A stretch of 64,000 bases of DNA, from the NCBI RefSeq assembly GCF_009882985.1, contig NZ_WTUZ01000021.1, forward strand, positions 62,001 to 126,000, in the 5' to 3' direction. Positions 8,494 to 18,886 of this stretch are shown in pieces; within the stretch, counting starts at the first letter, position 1; each line of letters starts with the position of its first letter. Source of the DNA: Paenibacillus silvestris. Lineage in GTDB: Bacteria > Bacillota > Bacilli > Paenibacillales > NBRC-103111. Under the pieces are notes generated by a model that saw nothing but the letters and a program-made list of their open reading frames with translations, was not told the origin of the DNA and searched no databases. The position numbers and the translations under genes are program-made.

Positions 8494-8784
8494 ATGAGTA
8501 CACTGAAAAGTTTCACTGATTCTGATCAACATATTTCTTTGGAGCTCAGAGATGATCATCTGACTGTGCTGCGTTTACATGGTGAAACATCTATTTACCC
8601 TTTCAAAAGTATTACTCTTGCCTCTGAGCCGATCCCAGAATACCCCTTGAACCGCGTGGCGCTCACAGTTATTGATTTCAACACTGGTGTAACCGATTTC
8701 AAATTTTCTTCTAGTCTAAATGATTTTGAGATTTTCGTCCAAAAGTTGATTGAGGTTCATAGTGAGTTTGTACCTAATCATTAA
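8494..8784 (+). CDS. Hypothetical 96-residue protein
   Basis: A soluble, mainly beta-strand-like 96-residue protein without a recognised family. AGGAGG lies 11 bases before the ATG, with AAAGG closer. It is divergent from ctc and is followed by its own terminator, which supports a real gene. Confidence 0.65.
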   Translation: MSTLKSFTDSDQHISLELRDDHLTVLRLHGETSIYPFKSITLASEPIPEYPLNRVALTVIDFNTGVTDFKFSSSLNDFEIFVQKLIEVHSEFVPNH

Positions 8785-8811
8785 AATCACAAATAAGCGA
8801 TGTATCCTATG

Positions 8812-8845
8812 AGGATAGGCGAGGCGACTCGTTCTATCCTTTTTC
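8812..8845 (+). terminator. Terminator of the 96-residue protein gene
   Basis: The stem AGGATAG / CTATCCT contains an inner CGAG / CTCG stem and is followed by TTTTT. It overlaps the last codons of the convergent AraC gene. Confidence 0.75.
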
Positions 8846-9688
8846 TATTTCATTGATAGGATATTGATGTCGGAAAACGTCAGGGGTTACACCCACGGAT
8901 TTGCGAAAGGTTGAAATAAAATGCGAAGCATCAAGAAAACCGGTTGTTTCCGCGATCTGCTTAACCGTTAAGTTATGCCCAGTAATGAGGAGCTCTTTGG
9001 ACTTCTGAAGCCGAAGCTGCAGCAAATATTGATAGGGCGATAGGCCAAATGCTTTGCGGAAAAGCGTATTGAGGTGCTGCGGACTGATGCCTAGCTCGTT
9101 GGACATCCAGGTAAGACCGACATCGGGAGAACCAAAGTTTATCTCCAATTGAAATAAAAGCGGTAATAATCGTTCATGGCTCTGGGAGAGGGAGGCACTT
9201 TTGTTGACGTTTCCGTGGTTTTTGAGCAAAGTGAGAAATTGATAAACTTCTAGTGAGCCATTCATGCCAGTGAAGTCATAGCTATACCGATATTTCTCGT
9301 AAAAGTATTCGTGGATGCTTGCGAGCGGAGTATCTATTCCCCAGCTGATCTGGGTGGATAACGGGAACTCCAGGGCATAAACGATAGAAGCAGCGAGTGC
9401 GCCGTCAAAGGTTAAGTACCAGGTCGACCATTTGGGGGAAAGAACTTTATACTCATGAGGAACGCCCGCGGCAAGCAGCATGCCTTGATTCTCGCCAAGC
9501 TTGATCGATTGATTGTCGAGAATAATCTCTCCGGCACCTTCAATCGTTTGCAGCCAGTGAAAACAGGGATAACCATCCTCACGCTTGTAATAAAGCTGCT
9601 GACTCTCATAGCCGACCGTTTCCAGGATCAGCGGCAGCTTACGGTCTGTTTCGGTGATGACGAAAAACTTCCTGTAATCTATAGCCAT
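8834..9688 (-). CDS. AraC family transcriptional regulator
   Basis: A 284-residue regulator. The N-terminal AraC-binding cupin (CFHWLQTIEGAGEIILDNQSI, then GVPHEYKVLSPKW) is followed by two C-terminal HTH units (LTWMSNELGISPQHLNTLFRKAFG and VKQIAETTGFLDASHFISTFRKSVGVTPDVFR). It is divergent from the beta-galactosidase gene with only 135 bases between the two starts. It is therefore the likely local regulator of that gene, responding to a galactoside. Confidence 0.92.
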   Translation of the reverse strand: MAIDYRKFFVITETDRKLPLILETVGYESQQLYYKREDGYPCFHWLQTIEGAGEIILDNQSIKLGENQGMLLAAGVPHEYKVLSPKWSTWYLTFDGALAASIVYALEFPLSTQISWGIDTPLASIHEYFYEKYRYSYDFTGMNGSLEVYQFLTLLKNHGNVNKSASLSQSHERLLPLLFQLEINFGSPDVGLTWMSNELGISPQHLNTLFRKAFGLSPYQYLLQLRLQKSKELLITGHNLTVKQIAETTGFLDASHFISTFRKSVGVTPDVFRHQYPINEIEKG

Positions 9689-9820
9689 GTCAGATGAACC
9701 ATCTCTTTCATTTTTTAATATGCCATGCGTAGTATCTTATATTTTAAAAGAGATTGGTGTCAGTTACAATAAAGACATCGTTGATGATAGTTATACACTA
9801 CCGATAAAGTGAGGTACTAA

Positions 9821-12967
<3,147 letters not shown>

Positions 12968-12989
12968 ATTGCCAAAGAGGGAGTATGCA

Positions 12990-13197
12990 AAGCAATCGCG
13001 ATTCATAACAACTGGAAATCCTCCCGTTATTTCAAGCGAATTCAGGCTTTGATTTCCAATTAACTGGAAAAACTCCATTTATTTGCGCTGAATCCCATGC
13101 TTCTCAGGCTCAATAGTCCCATTAACAGGATAAATTCCAGTTAATCACATTTGAGAAGCGTTACCGCAATAAACAACGGTAGTAATTCCCGTTAATT
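12990..13197. repeat. Cluster of TAACTGGA...TCCAGTTA quasi-palindromes (family III)
   Basis: Four units lie at about 13006-13034, 13058-13085, 13120-13146 and 13166-13197, of the form AACTGGAaaaaxTCCxGTTATTT. They lie in the 3' region of the beta-galactosidase gene before the shared terminator. The same family occurs at 31.7-31.9 kb. Nothing else was recognised in the 318-base gap 12968-13285. Confidence 0.72.
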
Positions 13198-13220
13198 TGA
13201 AAAAGGCTGCCCCAAAATTT

Positions 13221-13274
13221 AAAAAGCCGCTGGCCCCTTCCGTCATCTAATGACTTTGGGGCCAGCGGCTTTTT
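13221..13274. terminator. Strong bidirectional terminator, lacZ and MFS gene
   Basis: A perfect 17-bp stem (13221-13237 with 13258-13274), beginning AAAAAGCCGC and ending GCGGCTTTTT, lies between two convergent genes and has T runs for both strands. Confidence 0.93.
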
Positions 13275-13285
13275 GCAACGACTTT

Positions 13286-14812
13286 TTAATGCGATACCGC
13301 GCCTTGTTCCTGCGTGGGATCAAGTTTTTCTTTGCTCATCGCGATGGCACAAATGAAGGCAATCACTGCCGGAACAATGGTCCAGGCGAAAGTGAGAACG
13401 ATCGAAGACGATAGCGCGCTTGAGATTTTTTCTAGAATAGGACCCGGAATGTCCAGACGTTTGGTCGGATCAAGCAGGGTATGAGGGTCACTCGTAGCCA
13501 TACCTGCAGGCATTTCACCTTGCCCGGCGAAAGCGTCTGTCAGCTTTTTAGTGAATGCGTGGCTTTGGATAATGCCAAATACAGTAATCCCGAGCGTCAT
13601 TCCTAAGGAACGAAGGAAATTCAGTGTTGAAGAAGCTGAACCGCGTTGTCTAGCATCGAAGAGATGGATTGCGGCATTACTCAATACAGAGAAGGAAGCA
13701 CCAATTCCTAGACCGACGATGATCATATAGATCGTTACGAGCCAGCGAGGTGTCTCAGGAGTCAATGTCGTCAATAGGGCAACTCCGCCAGCTAGAATAA
13801 GCGTTGTGGGAATCATAATGGCGCGATAGCTCACTTTGGTCATTAAGAAACCGCCGCCTGTTGCCGTTACGACAGAACCTAACATCATAGGCAGTAAAAC
13901 TAAGCCTGAGTTGGTCGCGGTGCCGCCAAGCACACCTTGAACAAAGATTGGGATATATACAGACGCTGTAATAAAAGCAGCTCCGCTAAAAATAGCTACG
14001 GCGTTGCTGGAAGCATACAATCGGCTTTTGAACATAGTAAAAGAGATAATCGGCTCGGCAGCGCGGCGTTCTACGAAAATGAAGATGATCGTTAACACAG
14101 CGAATAGTGCGAATAATCCGAGGATAACCGATGAATCCCAAGCATATTTTTTGCCGCCTAATTCAAGCGCGAACATAAGGGAGACGATGGCCCCGACAAG
14201 TGTCATTGCCCCCCACCAATCGATCTTCTGTTTCGAATGCTCAACGGATTCACGGTAAAAGAAAGCGATAAAAATAAAGGCAATCAAACCGAGAGGAAGG
14301 TTAATGTAGAAGACCCATTTCCAATTTACGTAATCCGTAATATAAGCGCCAAGCAAGGGGCCGAAAATACTGGACATACCAAAAACGGCGCCGAATAATC
14401 CGCCTAATTTGCCACGGCTCTCAATCGGTACAGCATCGAACATGATGGTAAAAGCAATCGGTACCAGCGCACCGCCGCCAATCCCTTGAATCGCGCGATA
14501 AATACTGAGCTCAATAATGGAATTTGCCGTTCCGCATAAAATGGAGCCAAGCATAAATACGACAATCCCGAAGATGAAAAACTTTTTGCGTCCATACATA
14601 TCGGACAATTTCCCGAAAATCGGCATGCCGGCCATCTCCGCGACCATATAGGCGGAAGTGACCCACACGAATTTGTCCAATCCCCCTAATTCCCCAACAA
14701 TGGTGCCCATAGCTGTCGCTACAATGGTATTATCCATTGCTGCCATCAGAATACCGAGCAGAAGACCGGCAAGTACGATACCTATTCCTTTATTTTTGGT
14801 TTGTGTTGACAT
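13286..14812 (-). CDS. MFS drug-efflux transporter, DHA2 (14-TMS) family
   Basis: A 508-residue membrane protein with about 14 hydrophobic helices, the length of the DHA2 drug:proton antiporters. Motif A is clear (GKLSDMYGRKK, about residue 65), as are the helix-1 MDNTIVATA segment and the motif-C-like FGMSSIFGPLLGAY region. It is expected to export toxic compounds or antibiotics across the membrane. It is the third gene of an operon with a PadR regulator and a HAAS/pentapeptide-repeat protein, which suggests an inducible resistance unit. Confidence 0.93.
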   Translation of the reverse strand: MSTQTKNKGIGIVLAGLLLGILMAAMDNTIVATAMGTIVGELGGLDKFVWVTSAYMVAEMAGMPIFGKLSDMYGRKKFFIFGIVVFMLGSILCGTANSIIELSIYRAIQGIGGGALVPIAFTIMFDAVPIESRGKLGGLFGAVFGMSSIFGPLLGAYITDYVNWKWVFYINLPLGLIAFIFIAFFYRESVEHSKQKIDWWGAMTLVGAIVSLMFALELGGKKYAWDSSVILGLFALFAVLTIIFIFVERRAAEPIISFTMFKSRLYASSNAVAIFSGAAFITASVYIPIFVQGVLGGTATNSGLVLLPMMLGSVVTATGGGFLMTKVSYRAIMIPTTLILAGGVALLTTLTPETPRWLVTIYMIIVGLGIGASFSVLSNAAIHLFDARQRGSASSTLNFLRSLGMTLGITVFGIIQSHAFTKKLTDAFAGQGEMPAGMATSDPHTLLDPTKRLDIPGPILEKISSALSSSIVLTFAWTIVPAVIAFICAIAMSKEKLDPTQEQGAVSH

Positions 14813-14837
14813 GAAGTTGAAGTTCCCCGCTTTCTAA

Positions 14838-15554
14838 TTAAATGATGGTAACATGAGTGAGATTCGCTTTTAAGCCTTTTAATAAGGCATAGGTGCCTTT
14901 ATCCATCTTAGCCCCGTCAAAAATCGCTTTTTTGACATCCGTTTTAAACGAACAGCTTTGAAAAACGGTATTGCGGAAAGAAGTCCCTTTTAAACCAGTA
15001 TGATGAAACGTAGTTCCGGTAAAAGTTAGGTTATCCAAACATACCCCTGTTAACTCCGAGGAGCTGAAGTCTGTGTGGTCAAACAGGCAATTCTCAAAGG
15101 ATGCTCCCTTCAGGTTGGACTTTTGAATCTTAGCATGGGTCAAATTAGCGCCATCAAAATTACAACGATCTAAATTACTGCATTTGAAAGAAGCGTTCGT
15201 TAAGTCCGAATAGCTAAAATCGGAGTCCAGCAGGTTACTGTAATTAAACTTCCCGTCATGGACTTGAGTGGATTTCAAATCCGACTTTTGCAAATTTTGT
15301 TTGGAGAAATCGAGGCCAACAATTTGCTGCAGTTTCGTTGTATTTGCATGGATGCTTTCGATAAGCTCAGAGATTTCGCCAATGGAAGCGATCGTTCGCT
15401 CAAAGGCAGCTTTCTCATCAAGGCCATCCTTTTGCAAATCACTGAATCTTTCCTCTAAATCATGATAAAGCTCTTCTTTTAACTCCCTAATTGGCTTTAA
15501 ATCCTCGTAATTGGAGAATACTTCGTCCAAATAAGCAGAAAGTTTAGTAGGCAA
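14838..15554 (-). CDS. HAAS domain-pentapeptide repeat fusion protein
   Basis: About 238 residues. The first about 80 residues form a helical HAAS-type domain (AYLDEVFSNY, then IRELKEELYHDLEERFSDL and TIASIGEISELIESI), a domain that usually accompanies PadR regulators. From about residue 85 to 225 there are roughly 28 pentapeptide repeats of the A(D/N)LxX type (SDFSYSDLTNASFKCSNLD), which fold as a square beta helix. GTG 15566 falls inside the AAAGGTGG ribosome binding site, so TTG 15554, 8 bases downstream, is preferred. Such helices mimic DNA in gyrase-protecting proteins (Qnr, MfpA, AlbG). The placement between PadR and an efflux pump hints at a resistance or sensing role, which is inference. 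Confidence 0.8.
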   Translation of the reverse strand: MPTKLSAYLDEVFSNYEDLKPIRELKEELYHDLEERFSDLQKDGLDEKAAFERTIASIGEISELIESIHANTTKLQQIVGLDFSKQNLQKSDLKSTQVHDGKFNYSNLLDSDFSYSDLTNASFKCSNLDRCNFDGANLTHAKIQKSNLKGASFENCLFDHTDFSSSELTGVCLDNLTFTGTTFHHTGLKGTSFRNTVFQSCSFKTDVKKAIFDGAKMDKGTYALLKGLKANLTHVTII

Positions 15555-15571
15555 GGATGATTCCACCTTTC

Positions 15572-15892
15572 TTATAGGAATAAATCGAGTATGTTTTTCG
15601 CATGTTCCCAGTTTCGTTTGTTTGTCTCAAATGTTTCCCTGCCTTTGTCAGTGAGCCGATAATACTTTCTTCTGCCACCTTGTGTCTCGTCCCCCCAGTA
15701 GGATGTAATGTTCTCTTCCTGCTCTAGACGTTTGAGACTGGCATACATCGTAGCCTCTTTGAGCTCGTATTCACCACCAGAAGTTACTTGCACAAGCTTT
15801 GAAATTTCATAGCCGTATTTATCGCCGGACATCAAAAGTTTAAGAATGATGCTATCTGTATGTCCACGAATAAGATCAGATGTTATTTTCAA
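15572..15892 (-). CDS. PadR family transcriptional regulator
   Basis: A winged-helix PadR regulator of about 106 residues. The conserved core is RGHTDSIILKLLMSGDKYGYEISKLV, then KEATMYASLKRLEQEENITSYW and GGRRKYYRLTDKG. GTG 15910 overlaps the AGGAGG ribosome binding site (15915-15910) and cannot be the start. TTG 15892 begins MKITSDLIRGH, the usual PadR N-terminus, though its spacing is long; ATC 15901 would have better spacing. It is the first gene of the operon with the HAAS/pentapeptide protein (17-base gap) and the MFS exporter. It probably represses its own operon until a toxic compound is bound. Confidence 0.9.
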   Translation of the reverse strand: MKITSDLIRGHTDSIILKLLMSGDKYGYEISKLVQVTSGGEYELKEATMYASLKRLEQEENITSYWGDETQGGRRKYYRLTDKGRETFETNKRNWEHAKNILDLFL

Positions 15893-15919
15893 GTCAAAGA
15901 TGACCCTCACCTCCTGATT

Positions 15920-15955
15920 TACATTATAGTCAAGAGTACTTTGTCTGTCAATGTA
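15920..15955 (-). promoter_or_regulatory. Consensus SigA promoter with flanking PadR-type half sites
   Basis: On the minus strand TTGACA (15951-15946), 17 bases and TATAAT (15928-15923) form a perfect consensus promoter. The inverted half sites TACATT (15955-15950) and AATGTA (15925-15920) flank it, similar to the ATGT/ACAT sites used by PadR proteins. The predicted transcript starts almost at the ribosome binding site. Confidence 0.8.
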
Positions 15956-16082
15956 GTCCTACGAATGATACACATCTTTCATTGACCGCACAGAACAGGG
16001 ATGATAACTTAGAAGTAGCATTGGGAAAAATTCGCATTATCCGGTTGGAAGAACGTGTTTATTTAGAAAGGTGGTTTTCATC

Positions 16083-16967
16083 GTGGCAATGAATCCGGCG
16101 CAAACCGTAATAGGACTTGTAGGTACGGGTGTTATGGGTAAAAGTATGGCGGGACATTTTATGAAGGCAGGGTATCAAGTTCATCTGTATAATCGGACAA
16201 GATCGAAAGCGCAGGAGCTCGTGGATCAAGGTGCACATTGGCAGGAATCACCTGGTCAATTAGCTCGGCAGTGCGATGTGATTATTACGATGGTAGGTTT
16301 CCCTAGTGATGTGGAAGAAGTATATTTGGGCGAAAATGGTATTTTGCAAAATGCCAAGCCAGGAAGTTATGTCATCGATATGACAACATCCTCTCCCAAG
16401 CTTGCCAAGCAAATTGAGAATGAAGCGCGTTCCCGCGGGTTATTCTCACTGGATGCACCTGTTTCAGGCGGAGATGTTGGGGCGAAAGAAGCCAGGCTAT
16501 CCATCATGGTGGGGGGCTCGCGTGATGCTTTTGACGCGGTTTTGCCACTCTTTGAGAAGATTGGCACGAATATTGTGTATCAAGGGGAAGCGGGAGCAGG
16601 TCAGCATACCAAAATGTGCAACCAAATCGCCATTGCCAGCAATATGATGGGCGTGGTCGAAGCGCTTGTTTATGCGGAAAAATCAGGACTGGATCCAGCT
16701 ACGGTGCTTAAAAGCATTGAATCAGGGGCAGCGGGCAGTTGGTCATTAAGCAATTTGGCTCCGCGGATGATTGCCGGTAATTTCGCACCTGGCTTTTATG
16801 TGAAACATTTTATTAAAGATATGAAAATCGCGCTTCAATCGGCTGAAGAAATGAATGCCAAGCTGCCAGGACTTTCTTTGGCCAAATCGCTGTACGAGCA
16901 GCTGGCTGCCAGCGGTGAAGAAGACAGCGGAACACACGCGTTGTATAAGCTGATAAGCAAACTTTGA
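16083..16967 (+). CDS. NAD-dependent beta-hydroxyacid dehydrogenase (tartronate semialdehyde reductase-like)
   Basis: 294 residues, usual for the 3-hydroxyisobutyrate dehydrogenase/GarR family. Motifs in order: GLVGTGVMGKSMA (NAD(P) loop), DAPVSGGDVGA (substrate-binding signature), and GAGQHTKMCNQI with the catalytic Lys near residue 170. GTG 16083 is preferred because GTG 16071 falls in the AAAGGTGG binding site. The next gene is glycerate kinase, which supports reduction of tartronate semialdehyde to glycerate, but the exact substrate is an inference. Confidence 0.88.
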   Translation: MAMNPAQTVIGLVGTGVMGKSMAGHFMKAGYQVHLYNRTRSKAQELVDQGAHWQESPGQLARQCDVIITMVGFPSDVEEVYLGENGILQNAKPGSYVIDMTTSSPKLAKQIENEARSRGLFSLDAPVSGGDVGAKEARLSIMVGGSRDAFDAVLPLFEKIGTNIVYQGEAGAGQHTKMCNQIAIASNMMGVVEALVYAEKSGLDPATVLKSIESGAAGSWSLSNLAPRMIAGNFAPGFYVKHFIKDMKIALQSAEEMNAKLPGLSLAKSLYEQLAASGEEDSGTHALYKLISKL

Positions 16968-16997
16968 TAGACGAAAATCGGGAGAGAGGGACGTCTT

Positions 16998-18134
16998 GTG
17001 AAAATTGTTATTGCACCTGATTCTTTTAAGGGCAGTTTAAGCGCAAAAGAGGCTGCTCTTGCTATAGCGAAAGGCATTCAAAAGGCTGCTCCCGCATCTG
17101 ATACCGTGCTTGTTCCAATGGCTGACGGCGGTGAAGGAACGGTAGATAGTCTCATTAGTTCGACGCAGGGTAGGAAGATTGAAGTTACAGTTAGCGGGCC
17201 TTTGTTGGATGAAGTGACTGCTGAGTACGGCGTTCTTGGCGACAATGAAACTTGTGTCATTGAGATGGCTACGGCTTCGGGGCTTTACTTGATCTCAGAG
17301 GAGCAGCGCAATCCATGGCTAACGACTACCTACGGAACAGGCCAGCTCATCAAACATGCCTTGGATCATGGGTATCGCAAGTTTATTTTGGCGCTTGGCG
17401 GGAGCGCAACCAATGACGGAGGAAGCGGCATGCTCCAAGCGCTTGGGTTAGCGCTTCGAGATGCTGAAGGACAACCAGTTCCGCATGGAGCGCTTGGTCT
17501 CCCGAAGATCCGCAGCATTGATGCTGCGGATTGGGATGTTAGGATAGGCCAATCGAGCTTCACGATTGCCTCGGATGTGGTTAATCCGTTCGTCGGCCCG
17601 CAAGGAGCGTCCTATGTGTTCGGCCCTCAGAAGGGGGCGACCCCTGAGATGGTGCAAGAGCTGGATGAGGCGCTCCGACACTGGGCGGACATCATCGAGA
17701 CGCACACGGGGATAGCTGTTCACCATCTGCCTAGTGCAGGGGCTGCGGGTGGGCTTGGCGGCGCGTTCCAAGCTTTCTTTCCCTCAACCGTTCAGCGCGG
17801 CGTTGAGATTGTGATGGAGCAAAGCAACCTGAGCCAGCATTTGGAGGGCGCTTCTCTCGTTATTACGGGAGAAGGGCGAACAGATGCGCAGACGGCTTCT
17901 GGCAAGGCTCCTATGGGCATTGCTCAGGCTGCTCAGAAGCTGGGTGTTCCTGTTATTGTGTTGAGCGGTTCCATTGGAGCTGGCGTGGAAGCCCTGTATG
18001 ATCATGGCATCACGAGCATCCATAGTATCGTCAATGGGCCGATGTCGCTGCAAGAAGCTATGGAAAGGACCGAGGAGCTGCTGTCGCAAAAAGCGGAGCA
18101 GGTCATGCGGACTTATCTGGCTGCAAAGGTGTAA
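16998..18134 (+). CDS. glxK: Glycerate kinase (GarK/GlxK type)
   Basis: A 378-residue protein of the type-1 glycerate kinase family, which phosphorylates D-glycerate to 2-phosphoglycerate with ATP. The N-terminus KIVIAPDSFKGSLSA, the MADGGEGTVD loop, GGSATNDGGSGMLQALG and the late ITGEGRTDAQTASGKAP are diagnostic. The GTG start follows a GGGAGAGAGGG stretch. It lies 30 bases after the tartronate semialdehyde reductase-like gene, so the two likely feed a C3 acid into glycolysis. A terminator follows immediately. Confidence 0.94.
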   Translation: MKIVIAPDSFKGSLSAKEAALAIAKGIQKAAPASDTVLVPMADGGEGTVDSLISSTQGRKIEVTVSGPLLDEVTAEYGVLGDNETCVIEMATASGLYLISEEQRNPWLTTTYGTGQLIKHALDHGYRKFILALGGSATNDGGSGMLQALGLALRDAEGQPVPHGALGLPKIRSIDAADWDVRIGQSSFTIASDVVNPFVGPQGASYVFGPQKGATPEMVQELDEALRHWADIIETHTGIAVHHLPSAGAAGGLGGAFQAFFPSTVQRGVEIVMEQSNLSQHLEGASLVITGEGRTDAQTASGKAPMGIAQAAQKLGVPVIVLSGSIGAGVEALYDHGITSIHSIVNGPMSLQEAMERTEELLSQKAEQVMRTYLAAKV

Positions 18135-18146
18135 TGTGTTAAAGTC

Positions 18147-18186
18147 TGCTTGCCTTCCCGTGCGGGAGGTTGGGCAGGCTTTTTTG
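18147..18186 (+). terminator. Terminator of the glycerate operon
   Basis: GCTTGCC...GGGCAGGC forms a stem with an inner TTCCCG/CGGGAG stem and is followed by T6, 13 bases after the glycerate kinase stop. Confidence 0.8.
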
Positions 18187-18189
18187 TTG

Positions 18190-18369
18190 AGGGAACTGTG
18201 TTCCCTTATTCAGAGGAAAACGAGTGTTTTCCTCATCGAGCGGAACTGTGGGGTCTTATCTGGCCACCGCGGCACGTTTCTCGTTGAAAAGTGGCAAAAT
18301 AGCAGACCGTAGTTCCCCTTGCAGGTGGAAAACACGCCTTTTCAGGGGAATAGCGGACTCTAGTTCCCC
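18190..18369. repeat. Cluster of GGAACT...(C)TTATT / AATAGC...AGTTCC repeats, 2+2 inverted (family IV)
   Basis: Units lie at about 18190-18211, 18240-18261 (forward, GGAACTGTG...TTAT), 18296-18318 and 18347-18369 (reverse, AATAGC-n-AGTTCCCC). The block is an imperfect large inverted repeat, and the same family occurs at 32.0-32.2 kb. Between 18370 and 18886 there is AT-rich DNA with a candidate operator, but no convincing gene. Confidence 0.75.
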
Positions 18370-18630
18370 ATAAGCCATCGCTCTTGCCAGAGCTCACACG
18401 CTTCTCGAGCGACCACCGCACTTCTCAGAGCTCGTCCCCGCCATTTTTGGAATATAACTGTTTCTTGAACAAAAATAACGGTTTTTTATTTGGTAAATAA
18501 AAAATACACAATGTATCATTTGAGAGGTAGTGAGAAACATGGACGAAGCATCATCAAGTTACTTATTTACGCTGAAAGGAGCTGAGAATTGCTAAAATAA
18601 TCTAGTCACACTGTAATTGAAAAGGGCGAG

Positions 18631-18646
18631 TTGGATGCGCTTCCAA
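18631..18646 (+). promoter_or_regulatory. LacI/CcpA-type palindromic operator before the first RG lyase
   Basis: TTGGATGCGCTTCCAA is a 16-base palindrome with a single central mismatch pair. It resembles catabolite-responsive and LacI-family operators. It lies about 250 bases upstream of the first PL11 gene. The regulator is not known. Confidence 0.45.
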
Positions 18647-18886
18647 ATGGTTTTCGATTAAAAATATTTAAATAATGAATGTTTATATCAATATCATTTA
18701 AATTATAGCTAATATTGACCTAACACTTGAAGTCCTTACTGGATTTAAGTCTAAAGGCCCAAGGATAATCCGGTCGTATCACGCTATCCGACAAAAAGTA
18801 GATCGTAAGAAACATAATGTATCACGAAAACATCATTTTCTGACAAATTACGCGACATATCTTCGATAAGGATGGTGACAAAAAGC

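Noticed and set aside
18539..18595. An 18-codon ORF with GAGAGG upstream, before the first RG lyase
   Set aside because: The binding site spacing is long (11 bases), there is no terminator or promoter of its own, and the peptide (MDEASSSYLFTLKGAENC) has no recognisable character. Too weak to call.
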